A stretch of 64,000 nucleotides of DNA, from positions 930,001-994,000 of the forward strand of contig NZ_CP068393.1 of assembly GCF_018128945.1 (NCBI RefSeq), in the 5' to 3' direction. Below, piece by piece: positions 1 to 7,919 of the stretch. The position numbers were made by a program, and so were the translations under genes. The notes beneath the pieces are model-generated. The model was given only the letters and a program-made list of their open reading frames with translations. It did not search any database and had not been told where the DNA came from. The stretch comes from Aristaeella hokkaidonensis (lineage in GTDB: Bacteria > Bacillota > Clostridia > Christensenellales > Aristaeellaceae). Within the stretch, counting starts at the first letter, position 1, and each line of letters begins with the position of its first letter.

Positions 1-306
1 CTGAGTCTGGCCCATATTCTGGCACCTGTGCATAATGACGGGATAGTCTACAGGACAGGCTGCGGTTCCGCCTGGCAGCTCAGCGGTATTCCGGTAAAAG
101 AAGCCGGTATAGTCAGAATCAACACCGCCGGAGAGGATGAACTGGAAACACTTCCCGGAATCGGGAAGGTTTATGCTTTGCAGTTGATCGAAGAAAGAAA
201 CAAGAACGGTCCGTTTTATTATCCCGAAGATCTGACGGCAGTTCACGGAATCGGAAACGGAACGGTGAAAAAGCTGTATCAGTATATCAATCTGACGGTT
301 GAATAA
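1..306 (+). CDS. ComEA-like helix-hairpin-helix DNA-binding protein, 3' part only
   Basis: The frame is open from base 1, so the 5' end lies outside the window; a GTG at 28 is an internal codon, not a supported start. The last 60 or so residues hold two helix-hairpin-helix motifs: INTAGEDELETLPGIGKVYA, then a second ending in VHGIGNGTVKKL. This is the ComEA C-terminal pattern, which binds double-stranded DNA without sequence preference and, in competent bacteria, receives DNA at the cell surface. The preceding piece (HILAPVHNDGIVYRT) would be the link to an N-terminal SLBB-type or membrane domain that is not visible. dnaX follows after 12 bases. Family assignment is good; a role in competence is inferred. 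Confidence 0.72.
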   Translation: MSLAHILAPVHNDGIVYRTGCGSAWQLSGIPVKEAGIVRINTAGEDELETLPGIGKVYALQLIEERNKNGPFYYPEDLTAVHGIGNGTVKKLYQYINLTVE

Positions 307-318
307 GGGGAGGAAAAG

Positions 319-1944
319 ATGGCATATCGTGCACTGTACCGTGAGTGGAGACCCAAGGATTTCTCCCATGTTGTCGGACAGGCTCCGATCATCGGAACGC
401 TGAGAAATCAGGTCGTCACAAACCGAATTGCACATGCATACCTGTTCTGTGGATCCCGTGGAACAGGGAAAACCTCCACAGCCAAGATTCTGGCAAAAGC
501 GATTAACTGTTTACAGCCTGAAAACGGTGATCCATGCGGAAAGTGTGAGAACTGTCTGCGGGCAGACAATGAAGAGACCCTGGATGTTATTGAAATCGAC
601 GCAGCCAGCAATAACGGCGTGGACGAGATGCGGGAACTGAGGGATACGGTAAAGTATCCACCCCAGTACGGTAAATATAAAGTATATATTATCGATGAAG
701 TGCATATGCTGTCCACATCTGCATTCAATGCACTGCTGAAAACATTGGAGGAACCTCCTGCCCATATTGTTTTCATCCTGGCAACAACAGAACCGCAGAA
801 GCTGCCGGAAACCATCCTGAGCAGATGTCAGCGCTTTGACTTTGGACGGATTCCCAGTACGGAAATAGCCGGAAGACTGAAGGAAGCGGCAGAAGGCAGC
901 GGCGCGCAGGTATCTGACGGCGCTCTTATGATGATTGCAAGGGCTGCCGACGGCGGCATGAGGGACGCGCTCAGCATCCTGGACATGTGCCTTGGATACA
1001 GTGATCAGGTTGATGAAGAACTCGTCAGAAACATACTTGGAACGAGCGATACATCCTTTTTGTTCGAATTCAGCAAAGCACTTTCTGAACAGGATGCTTC
1101 GAAGGTTTATCTCATGATTGACAGGCTCATGCGTGACGGCAAAGATCCGGCCGTTTTCGCAAAAGATGTCTGCAGACATATCAGGGCCCTGCTGATTGCC
1201 AAAACCAGTCCTGAAGATGTATCCATGATTATGGATATTTCCGGGGATGAAGCTGCGGAATATGTCCGGCAAAGCGAATCAATGACAGTGTCAAGGCTGA
1301 TGAAAATTCTGGATCTGTTCATGGCGCTTGAAACGGAAATGAGATATGCTTCTACACCGAGAATGGCTTTGGAAAACGCCAGTATTAAAAGCTGTCTGAG
1401 AATCGAAGAAACGGATTCACAGGCCCTGAATGACAGGATTATTGAACTTGAAAAACGTATAGACGGATTGATGCGGAATCCTGCGGCAGCAGCTGCTGCA
1501 CAAATTCCCGTGGAGGAAACAAAAACCACCAGGATACAGCAGCCCAGGGAAGAAAGAAAGGTGCCTCAGGCTGCCGGGAGAGAAAACAGCGGAAATCATG
1601 CTGCGGTATGGAAAGAACTGATGAATACAATCCGCGGAAAAGATATGACTGCCTGGAGCTTTCTTTCCCAGGGCCGTATGATCGGCTGTAAAAACGGAAG
1701 GTATCTCTGGCAGGCGGACAGGAAAGAAGCAGAGGTTCAGTTTATTACTGTTCTCAATATGCCGGAAAGGAACAAAACCATCTGTGAATGTCTTCAGCAG
1801 ATAACCGGACAGGCATGCTCATTTTCTGCTGTGCCTCAGGGCAAATCATCCGAAACGGCTGATAACAGCGGAGATGATGAATATCTTGAGTCGATTTATG
1901 AAACTTTCGGAAAAGAACCTGTGAATATAGTGGATGAGATTTAA
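319..1944 (+). CDS. dnaX: DNA polymerase III subunits gamma/tau
   Basis: Clamp-loader ATPase of the replisome, 541 aa. The AAA+ core has Walker A at residues 45-52 (GSRGTGKT), the zinc-binding cysteines C64, C73, C76 and C79, and a Walker B-like IDEVHML near 126, followed by the sensor region ATTEPQKLPETILSRCQRFDF. The C-terminal third is poorly conserved, with an alanine-rich stretch near 390, as in tau. The Shine-Dalgarno GGGGAGGAAAAG lies just before the ATG. In many Firmicutes dnaX is followed by ybaB and recR; here it ends in a perfect palindrome facing yajC, so those genes are elsewhere or absent. No frameshift signal for a separate gamma product was sought rigorously. Confidence 0.97.
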   Translation: MAYRALYREWRPKDFSHVVGQAPIIGTLRNQVVTNRIAHAYLFCGSRGTGKTSTAKILAKAINCLQPENGDPCGKCENCLRADNEETLDVIEIDAASNNGVDEMRELRDTVKYPPQYGKYKVYIIDEVHMLSTSAFNALLKTLEEPPAHIVFILATTEPQKLPETILSRCQRFDFGRIPSTEIAGRLKEAAEGSGAQVSDGALMMIARAADGGMRDALSILDMCLGYSDQVDEELVRNILGTSDTSFLFEFSKALSEQDASKVYLMIDRLMRDGKDPAVFAKDVCRHIRALLIAKTSPEDVSMIMDISGDEAAEYVRQSESMTVSRLMKILDLFMALETEMRYASTPRMALENASIKSCLRIEETDSQALNDRIIELEKRIDGLMRNPAAAAAAQIPVEETKTTRIQQPREERKVPQAAGRENSGNHAAVWKELMNTIRGKDMTAWSFLSQGRMIGCKNGRYLWQADRKEAEVQFITVLNMPERNKTICECLQQITGQACSFSAVPQGKSSETADNSGDDEYLESIYETFGKEPVNIVDEI

Positions 1945-1977
1945 AAGATCCCGGCTGAAGCTTCAGCCGGGATCTTT
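1944..1977. terminator. Bidirectional intrinsic terminator between dnaX and yajC
   Basis: A perfect 34-base palindrome (AAAGATCCCGGCTGAAG and its complement) starts at the last base of the dnaX stop codon. Short T runs follow on both strands. It lies between convergent genes and should stop transcription from either side. Confidence 0.85.
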
Positions 1978-1994
1978 GATACTTGTACGAGTGA

Positions 1995-2384
1995 TCAGTT
2001 CAGTTCCTGAGCGTCATTCTCAATGGTGACATCTTCAACATTGCGGATTGCCCAGCGTGCCACAACCATGGAGAGATTGTCCTTTCCGACGGAAAGAGTA
2101 ACTGTATCATCCTTCAGACCGGTAATGGTACCGTAGATACCGCCGATTGTGCAGATGCGGTCGCCGGCTTTCAGGTTGTTCAGCATTTCCTTAACCTGTT
2201 TGTCCTTTTTGCGCTGCGGACGAATCAGCATAAACCAGAAGACAACAAAAATCAGGATGAGGGGGAGGAATGTGGTTGCCAGGGCCGCGATGGAACTGAC
2301 CTGCTGGACTTCTCCTTCAGCGCCGGCAACAGCGGCGGTTTCTTCAGCAAAAGCTGAAGCGATACCGAAAATGTTTTCAATCAT
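1995..2384 (-). CDS. yajC: Preprotein translocase subunit YajC
   Basis: Small single-pass membrane accessory of the SecDF/SecYEG translocase, 129 aa from the chosen ATG. That start (MIENIFG) follows AAAGGAGTTTATTCTGTC at normal spacing; the reading frame extends 32 codons further upstream, but that part holds the promoter. Residues of about 37-58 form one strongly hydrophobic helix (FLPLILIFVVFWFMLI), followed at once by the family signature RPQRKKDKQVKEML and a small beta domain (GDRICTIGGIYGTITGLKDDTV). The gene is alone here, without tgt or secD neighbours. Confidence 0.95.
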   Translation of the reverse strand: MIENIFGIASAFAEETAAVAGAEGEVQQVSSIAALATTFLPLILIFVVFWFMLIRPQRKKDKQVKEMLNNLKAGDRICTIGGIYGTITGLKDDTVTLSVGKDNLSMVVARWAIRNVEDVTIENDAQELN

Positions 2385-2420
2385 GACAGAATAAACTCCT
2401 TTCAAGCTCATGTAGCACAT

Positions 2421-2449
2421 ATTATAACAGACAAACATACGGCTTACAA
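2421..2449 (-). promoter_or_regulatory. SigA-type promoter for yajC
   Basis: On the minus strand TTGTAA (2444-2449) and TATAAT (2421-2426) are separated by 17 bases, with the start codon about 37 bases downstream. Confidence 0.7.
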
Positions 2450-2492
2450 GACGTACAGAATGGAATACAACAAAAAACAATGTTTCGTTTAC

Positions 2493-2849
2493 TCAGGGCA
2501 GGGTACGCGTCGCAACGATATCGGCTTCGGTATTCAGTACGTGATGGATAATGATCTGACCTGCACGAACCGGGGCATGGATCTGAGTATTTCCCAGTTC
2601 ATGCATTACTTCCCGAATCAGTTGCTTGGGTACAGGAACCGATGTTTTGACAGACAAAGGCATCCGGCATCCTTCAACGGGAATAACCGCGGTAATAATA
2701 CGTTTGGGAAGTGTGCATTCCTGACGGGCGTAAACAGCTCCGCGGGGGCAGGTGTTGCCCGTGACGGAAAGAAATTCGCCCGTATCTGAAAGGGAAACGG
2801 TCATACGGCATCCAACGGGACAATTAATGCATGTGATAACCTGATCCAT
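2493..2849 (-). CDS. DUF1667 protein, small cysteine-motif partner of the flavoprotein operon
   Basis: 118 aa. The N-terminus carries C7-x2-C10-x3-C14 and a fourth cysteine at C34 in GNTCPRG, a plausible Fe-S or metal site. The rest (PVPKQLIREVMHEL, then HAPVRAGQIIIHHVLNTEADIVATR) is the conserved DUF1667 body. It is the last gene of a three-gene minus-strand operon, 5 bases after the upstream flavoprotein, with Shine-Dalgarno AAAGGAACTG. In Clostridia this family is regularly found with GlpA/GlpB-like oxidoreductases, so an electron-transfer subunit is a reasonable inference; the exact reaction is unknown. Confidence 0.85.
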   Translation of the reverse strand: MDQVITCINCPVGCRMTVSLSDTGEFLSVTGNTCPRGAVYARQECTLPKRIITAVIPVEGCRMPLSVKTSVPVPKQLIREVMHELGNTQIHAPVRAGQIIIHHVLNTEADIVATRTLP

Positions 2850-2854
2850 GAAAT

Positions 2855-4114
2855 TCAGTTCCTTTCTATGCGCACTGTAAGTATGTTTTCGTCCAGATTG
2901 CGTAGATGCTCTGGTTTGAGTGTGATAAGCGCCATTTCACCGGGGGTAAATATCTGGGCCTTTTTTCTGCAGATTTCAATATTTCCGCATTCCACAACAA
3001 CAGCACAGTTGCGGTATACTCCGGCAGGACGGAACATAAGATCAACAGGTGAATCCACGTTCCTGTGGATTCTCTGCGGAACGGTTCCACGAACACCGTC
3101 ACCATCCATGACGGAAAAATACGAATCTTCAGAATGTCTGTTCAGTACAAAAGACGCTGCTGAACATCCTGCTTTATAACTTTCTGCGGAAACATGGTCC
3201 ACAAGATCATGTACGTGCAGCACATTGCCGCAGGCAAAAATACCGGGTACATTTGTTTCAAATGTTTCGTCCACAATTGCTCCTGATGTGGCGGAAGAAA
3301 GCGACACGCCGGCGCCCAGGCTTAACTCATTTTCAGGAATAAGACCGCAGGAAAGCAGGAGTGTATCGCAGGCAAAATGTTTCTCTGTTCCAGGAACAGG
3401 TTTTCTGTTCTGATCCACTTCGGAGACTGTGATCCCTTCAAGACGGTGAAGCCCCTGTATATCTGTGACGGTATGACTGAGCAGCAACGGAATATTGTAG
3501 TCCTGAAGACACTGTACGATATTCCGGTTCAAACCGGAGGAGTAAGGCATTATTTCCACACAGGCCAGCACTTTGGCCCCCTGAAGAGTCATCCGCCTGG
3601 CCATGATCAGGCCGATATCACCGGAACCGAGGATAACGACTCTTTTTCCGGGCATAAAGCCTTCAAGATTCACAAAACGCTGTGCTGTACCGGCAGAATA
3701 AATACCGGCACAGCGTGTTCCAGGGGTGCAGAGAGCGCCGCGCGGACGTTCACGGCAGCCCATGGCGAGAACCACCGCTTTTGCCTGAATGCGCTGTATT
3801 CCGTAAACAGGAGATACACATGTGACAAGGTGGTCACGGGAGACTGAAAGTACCATTGTGGAACATTCGATCGGAATCCCCAGTTCGGCAGCTCTGTCAA
3901 TATCTTTTTGTGCATATTCAGGTCCGGTCAGTTCTTCTTTAAAGCGATGGAGACCGAAACCGTTGTGGATACACTGACGGAGGATGCCTCCCGGTTCTTT
4001 TTCACGATCAATGACCAGGAGGGAAGTGATTCCGGCTTCTCTGGCTGCAATGGCAGCAGCCAGTCCGGCAGGACCGGCTCCGATTACAAGAATATCAATA
4101 TTCCGATCTGTCAT
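2855..4114 (-). CDS. FAD/NAD(P)-dependent oxidoreductase, second subunit of a GlpA-like system
   Basis: 419 aa cytoplasmic flavoprotein of the pyridine-nucleotide disulfide oxidoreductase fold. The N-terminal FAD dinucleotide-binding motif is G12-A-G-P-A-G17, followed by an acidic strand end (LLVIDREKEPGGILRQC). A second Rossmann motif (VVILGSGDIGLIMARR) near residue 156 should bind NAD(P)H. The motif IFACGNVLHVHDLVDHVS near 295 contacts FAD. There is no redox CxxC pair, so it is not a thioredoxin reductase. The start overlaps the end of the upstream GlpA-like gene by 20 bases, which implies coupling. Best guess is an NAD(P)H-linked partner of an anaerobic glycerol-3-phosphate dehydrogenase-like complex; the substrate is not proven. 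Confidence 0.82.
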   Translation of the reverse strand: MTDRNIDILVIGAGPAGLAAAIAAREAGITSLLVIDREKEPGGILRQCIHNGFGLHRFKEELTGPEYAQKDIDRAAELGIPIECSTMVLSVSRDHLVTCVSPVYGIQRIQAKAVVLAMGCRERPRGALCTPGTRCAGIYSAGTAQRFVNLEGFMPGKRVVILGSGDIGLIMARRMTLQGAKVLACVEIMPYSSGLNRNIVQCLQDYNIPLLLSHTVTDIQGLHRLEGITVSEVDQNRKPVPGTEKHFACDTLLLSCGLIPENELSLGAGVSLSSATSGAIVDETFETNVPGIFACGNVLHVHDLVDHVSAESYKAGCSAASFVLNRHSEDSYFSVMDGDGVRGTVPQRIHRNVDSPVDLMFRPAGVYRNCAVVVECGNIEICRKKAQIFTPGEMALITLKPEHLRNLDENILTVRIERN

Positions 4115-5576
4115 AAGCTGTATCTCCTTTCAGGAAGGATTCAACAGAACCTGCCAGAATGAAACTGTCTCCGCTGCCTTTCTTTACATCGGGTAAAGAG
4201 ACACCAGTTTCTTCAGCGATGATATCAGCTACGCGGGGCATGCAGAAACCTCCCTGACATCTTCCCATGCCTGCACGGGTGCGACGCTTGACGCCGTCGA
4301 TTGTGCGGGCGCCGACAGGGCGGCGAATGGCGGCGCGTATCTCGGCTTCGGTGACCGTTTCACAGCGGCAGATGATATTGCCCCAGGCAGGATCTGCTGC
4401 TACGGCCTTTTCTCTTTCTTCTGTATTCATATCACGGAAAGGAACGGGCAAAACGCTGCAGGGAACCATATCAGACTTTGCCGAAAGGTTCAGCTGATCA
4501 GCGATCATCCCTGCCAGATCCTGAGCAATTGCCGGCGCAGAAGAAAGGCCAGGACTCTCAATCCCGATAGCTTCATAGTATCCCGGACAGGAGTCACAGG
4601 GACCGACGATAAAATCATCTGTGGCAAGATGTGCACGTACTCCGCTGAAATTGGTTATATTGGATCGTACTGATATATTCGGCCAGGTAAGAGCTGCTTT
4701 ACGCAAAACTTCTGACAGACCTTCCGAAGTGGTGGCTGTGTCCATCGGATCGACAATATCTTCTGCCGTCGGCCCGAGAAGGGTGTTTCCGTGAACAGTA
4801 GGGCTGACAAGTACTCCTTTTCCCATGGATGACGGGCATTGAAAGATCGTGTGTGTAAAAGGCGGGTGATCCATACGGTCCAGAAGGTAATACTGTCCGC
4901 GCCGGTGAATCATATCCAGCTTTGTATCCGAGAGCTGATTATGTATCTGCGCACCGTAAGAACCGGCACAATTGACCAGAACACGGCAAAGGTATTCATC
5001 TGAAGAAGTCAGAACACGGAACAGTCCATCCGGCTGAACATGAACTGCTTCGACGTTTTCATTGAAACGAAAAGAGACGCCGTTCAATGCGGCATGATCC
5101 GCAATTGCAAAGGCGGTTTCATACGGACTGATGATCGCACTGGATGGAACGTAAAGTGCACATATAACCGCGGGATTGAGCTCCGGTTCCAGGGAAAGAA
5201 GCTCGTCATGTTCCAGAATCCTGAGCCCGGAGACTCCGTTTTTTTCACCGCGCAGCCTGAGCTTTTCAATGGTTTCCCGATCCTGATCATTCATGCCGAT
5301 AACCAGGGCTCCGCACTGTTTGTAAGGAAGACCAAGAGAGGCACACAGGCCGGAATACATGGATGCACCGCGTACGTTATAATATGCTTTCAGGCTTCCG
5401 GGCACGGCATCATAACCGGCGTGGACAATGCCGCTGTTTGCTTTGGTTGCGCCTTCGGCAAGATCGCTTTCCTTTTCCAGTACGAGAACGGAAGCATGAT
5501 AAGCAGCAAGTTCTCTGGCAACACAGCAGCCTGTGATGCCGGCGCCAATAATCAGTATATCTGACATCGTTTTCAT
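4095..5576 (-). CDS. GlpA-like FAD-dependent oxidoreductase with BFD-type [2Fe-2S] domain
   Basis: 493 aa from the ATG preceded by GGAGGCGACAAC; the open frame runs 22 codons further upstream without a better site. G11-A-G-I-T-G16 is the FAD-binding motif of the DAO/GlpA family. The central part has the usual substrate-domain landmarks (GVRAHLATDDFIVGP, then EAIGIESPGLSSAPAIA). The C-terminal 95 residues are a bacterioferritin-associated-ferredoxin-like domain with cysteines C403, C405, C440 and C445. This layout matches anaerobic glycerol-3-phosphate dehydrogenase large subunits, which oxidise the substrate to dihydroxyacetone phosphate. No glpK or glpF is in the window, so other 2-hydroxy acids remain possible. 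Confidence 0.85.
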   Translation of the reverse strand: MKTMSDILIIGAGITGCCVARELAAYHASVLVLEKESDLAEGATKANSGIVHAGYDAVPGSLKAYYNVRGASMYSGLCASLGLPYKQCGALVIGMNDQDRETIEKLRLRGEKNGVSGLRILEHDELLSLEPELNPAVICALYVPSSAIISPYETAFAIADHAALNGVSFRFNENVEAVHVQPDGLFRVLTSSDEYLCRVLVNCAGSYGAQIHNQLSDTKLDMIHRRGQYYLLDRMDHPPFTHTIFQCPSSMGKGVLVSPTVHGNTLLGPTAEDIVDPMDTATTSEGLSEVLRKAALTWPNISVRSNITNFSGVRAHLATDDFIVGPCDSCPGYYEAIGIESPGLSSAPAIAQDLAGMIADQLNLSAKSDMVPCSVLPVPFRDMNTEEREKAVAADPAWGNIICRCETVTEAEIRAAIRRPVGARTIDGVKRRTRAGMGRCQGGFCMPRVADIIAEETGVSLPDVKKGSGDSFILAGSVESFLKGDTAYDRSEY

Positions 5577-5596
5577 GTTGTCGCCTCCTGTAAAAT

Positions 5597-5625
5597 AATA
5601 TATCAGAAGATGCGAAGGCGTGCAA
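5597..5625 (-). promoter_or_regulatory. Promoter for the GlpA-like operon
   Basis: Minus-strand TTGCAC (5620-5625), a 17-base spacer and TATATT (5597-5602), about 20 bases before the start codon. It is divergent from the promoter at 5681-5709. Confidence 0.6.
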
Positions 5626-5680
5626 TCCGGAATACCATGCAAATGAAGGGCTTTGCGTTATGCAGGGGCAGATTGATCGG

Positions 5681-5709
5681 TTGCGTATGAAGCATGGGAA
5701 TGATATAAT
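5681..5709 (+). promoter_or_regulatory. Promoter for the sugar-phosphate kinase operon
   Basis: TTGCGT (5681-5686), 17 bases, TATAAT (5704-5709). The start codon of the kinase lies 30 bases downstream. Confidence 0.7.
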
Positions 5710-5739
5710 AATCTGAATCATGCTTAATGGGGTGAAGCG

Positions 5740-6666
5740 ATGATAACATCAATTTGTCTGAATCCCTGTTTTGACAAAACTGTCAATGTTGAGAGCCTTC
5801 AGATCGGTCAGGTGAACAGAATCCGGGATGCCCGTGTTGATCTGGGAGGCAAGGGAATCAACGTAGCCGTTGTTGCCGGTCGGCTTGGCCTCGACGTGCA
5901 GTGTATCGGCATTATGGGAGAAAACGGTGCACCTGAACTGACCGCCATGATGGACAGAGAGGGACTGCGGCACCATTTCCTGACAGTGCCTGGACATGTC
6001 AGAACCAATATGAAGGTTTACAGCCTTGATGGCCAGGGAGTGACTGAACTGAATGAACCGGGTACACCTCTGACTTCTGAAATGATCCGTAACTTTACGG
6101 AGCTGGCGGAACAGGCTACCGCTGAAAGCGATATGATCGTATTGACAGGCAGCCTTCCTCCGGGCTGCCCCGAAGGAACATACAGGGATCTGATGACGGC
6201 CCTGAAGGGTAAAAAATGTATTCTTGATACTGAAGGAAAAGAACTGGAACTCGCTGCAAAAGGAGCCCATCCTTTTCTGATCAAGCCTAATCTGCGGGAG
6301 ATGGAAGCAACGCTTGGGATTGAACTGAGAACTATGAGGGCAATTCGTGACGCGGCACTTCTGTTTATAAAGCTTGGGGTACAGCATTCAGTGGTATCAA
6401 TGGGTGCTATCGGCGCCATGTATATTTCTGCAGATAAAACACTTTTTGCCCCGGCACTCCGGGTTGAAACAAAATCCACTGTCGGTGCCGGAGACGCAAT
6501 GATCGGCGGTATGCTTCTCGGATATGAAATAGAGAAAGATATGGCCAAAGCATTCCGGTACGGTATTGCGGCAGGAGCAGCCAGTGTCATGACAGAAGGA
6601 ACGCAGTTAATTATAAGATCTGATTTTGAAATGCTGCTTGATCAGGTTAAGGTACAGGAAGTGTAA
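5740..6666 (+). CDS. 1-phosphofructokinase-like PfkB-family kinase
   Basis: 308 aa, full length for the FruK/LacC branch of the ribokinase superfamily. It begins with the branch-typical ITSICLNPCFDKTV, has the substrate-site GGKGINVA near residue 38, a central LTGSLPPG motif, and the anion-hole/catalytic signature with GAGDAM (catalytic Asp D252). It should phosphorylate fructose 1-phosphate or tagatose 6-phosphate at the expense of ATP. No fruA transporter or fruR regulator is adjacent, so the physiological sugar is open. It heads a plus-strand run that continues with GNAT, hydrolase, murF-like, ddl, dxs and tlyA genes. Confidence 0.88.
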   Translation: MITSICLNPCFDKTVNVESLQIGQVNRIRDARVDLGGKGINVAVVAGRLGLDVQCIGIMGENGAPELTAMMDREGLRHHFLTVPGHVRTNMKVYSLDGQGVTELNEPGTPLTSEMIRNFTELAEQATAESDMIVLTGSLPPGCPEGTYRDLMTALKGKKCILDTEGKELELAAKGAHPFLIKPNLREMEATLGIELRTMRAIRDAALLFIKLGVQHSVVSMGAIGAMYISADKTLFAPALRVETKSTVGAGDAMIGGMLLGYEIEKDMAKAFRYGIAAGAASVMTEGTQLIIRSDFEMLLDQVKVQEV

Positions 6667-6671
6667 AAAAC

Positions 6672-7139
6672 ATGTTATTTCGGCGCAACCGGGTTGAATA
6701 TTCAGACGGTGTGATCGATCTGATCCCAATCCATATCGGTGTACTGAACAGGGAGCTTGCTCTGGGACACGAACAGATCTGGAAGATTACAATTCATGAT
6801 CAGAAACAGGAAATCGGACAGATCAGCTATCGTGACGGAGAGGGAAGAAATGTATATTATTTCGGACATATCGGATATCACATTGATCCGCTGTACCGTG
6901 GAAAGCATTATGCATACAGAGCATGCAGGCTTCTGGCCAGGGAGATAAGGCTGTCGGGGAAAAGTTCTGTTGTCATTACCTGCGATCCGGATAATGAGGC
7001 AAGCCGGAAAACCTGTATAAAACTCGGATGTTTCTTTGAAAGAATAGCGGATGTCCCGGAAGACATATACAGCAGATTTGAGATCAGCCATACCAAATGC
7101 CGGTATATCTGGCATGTTGAATCAACGGATGAAAGATGA
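6672..7139 (+). CDS. GNAT-family N-acetyltransferase
   Basis: 155 aa, one GNAT domain. The acetyl-CoA-binding motif A is seen as IGYHIDPLYRGKHYAYRACR (a variant of the R/Q-x-x-G-x-G/A loop), followed by VITCDPDNEASRKTCIKLGC, the usual motif B helix. The C-terminus (YIWHV) resembles acetyltransferases acting on small molecules or protein N-termini, but the substrate cannot be told. The start is 5 bases after the kinase stop and its own stop overlaps the next start by four bases (ATGA), so it is translated within the operon. Confidence 0.83.
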   Translation: MLFRRNRVEYSDGVIDLIPIHIGVLNRELALGHEQIWKITIHDQKQEIGQISYRDGEGRNVYYFGHIGYHIDPLYRGKHYAYRACRLLAREIRLSGKSSVVITCDPDNEASRKTCIKLGCFFERIADVPEDIYSRFEISHTKCRYIWHVESTDER

Positions 7140-7915
7140 AAGAGATCATTAAAAACACGGAAATCCATTACAGGCTTGAAGGAAACGGTGAAAACAGAGT
7201 CATGCTTCTCCACGGCTGGGGCTGTGATATGAAAATGATGGCTCCTGTTGCAGAGGCACTGATGAAGACGCATCGGGTCCTTCTCGTGGATTTTCCCGGG
7301 CATGGTGAAAGCGGCAGGCCTCCGGAACCATGGGGCGTACCGGAATACGCTGCCTGTCTGAAGGAACTATTGAAACGGCTTGGGTTTTTCCCCTGTTCAG
7401 TCATAGCGCACAGCTTTGGATGCAGAATCACCGCCTGGCTGGCTGCGGAAGAGCCACAACTCTTTGACCGGATTGTTTTTACAGGTGCTGCGGGCATCAG
7501 ACCAAAACAGACAGAAGCAGCTCAAAAACGCAACGCGGAATACAAAAAGCTGAAAAAACAATGCGAAAGACTCAGACATATCCCTTTCCTCAGGGCGGCT
7601 GCTGATAAATTTGAGAAAAAACTCAGGGAAAAGTACGGAAGCCGTGATTACAACGCGCTGGATGATGAAATGAAAAAAACGTTCGTGAAGGTTATTAATC
7701 TTGACCTCACGGACCTTTACGAAAAATTCAACGCAAGCACACTGCTCATCTGGGGCGATTCCGATACGGAAACACCGCTCTGGATGGGAAAAGAAATGGA
7801 AAAACGAATTCCGGATGCCGGCCTTGTTGTCTTTGAAGGCGGTACACATTTTGCTTATCTGGAACAGCTGCAGCGATTCAATACAATCGTGTGTCAGTTC
7901 CTGAAGGGAGCTTAA
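7136..7915 (+). CDS. Alpha/beta-hydrolase
   Basis: 259 aa alpha/beta-hydrolase fold without signal peptide. It has the oxyanion HGWG near residue 26, the nucleophile elbow AHSFGCR with Ser93, a LLIWGDSDTETP acid region and a C-terminal GGTHFAYLEQ containing the catalytic His. A basic helical lid (KKLKKQCERLRHIPF) sits between. It lies between a GNAT gene and the murF-like/ddl pair, only 4 bases before the former; a similar hydrolase/Mur ligase/Ddl arrangement is, to my knowledge, seen in other Clostridia. A role in wall precursor chemistry is a guess from context only. Confidence 0.85.
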   Translation: MKEIIKNTEIHYRLEGNGENRVMLLHGWGCDMKMMAPVAEALMKTHRVLLVDFPGHGESGRPPEPWGVPEYAACLKELLKRLGFFPCSVIAHSFGCRITAWLAAEEPQLFDRIVFTGAAGIRPKQTEAAQKRNAEYKKLKKQCERLRHIPFLRAAADKFEKKLREKYGSRDYNALDDEMKKTFVKVINLDLTDLYEKFNASTLLIWGDSDTETPLWMGKEMEKRIPDAGLVVFEGGTHFAYLEQLQRFNTIVCQFLKGA

Positions 7916-7919
7916 TCAA

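Noticed and set aside
511..1272. 253-codon minus-strand frame within dnaX
   Set aside because: No ribosome site, composition typical of an antisense shadow, and dnaX motifs are continuous across it.
5749..6387. 212-codon minus-strand frame opposite the PfkB-family kinase
   Set aside because: Shadow of the kinase; no start signal and no motif.
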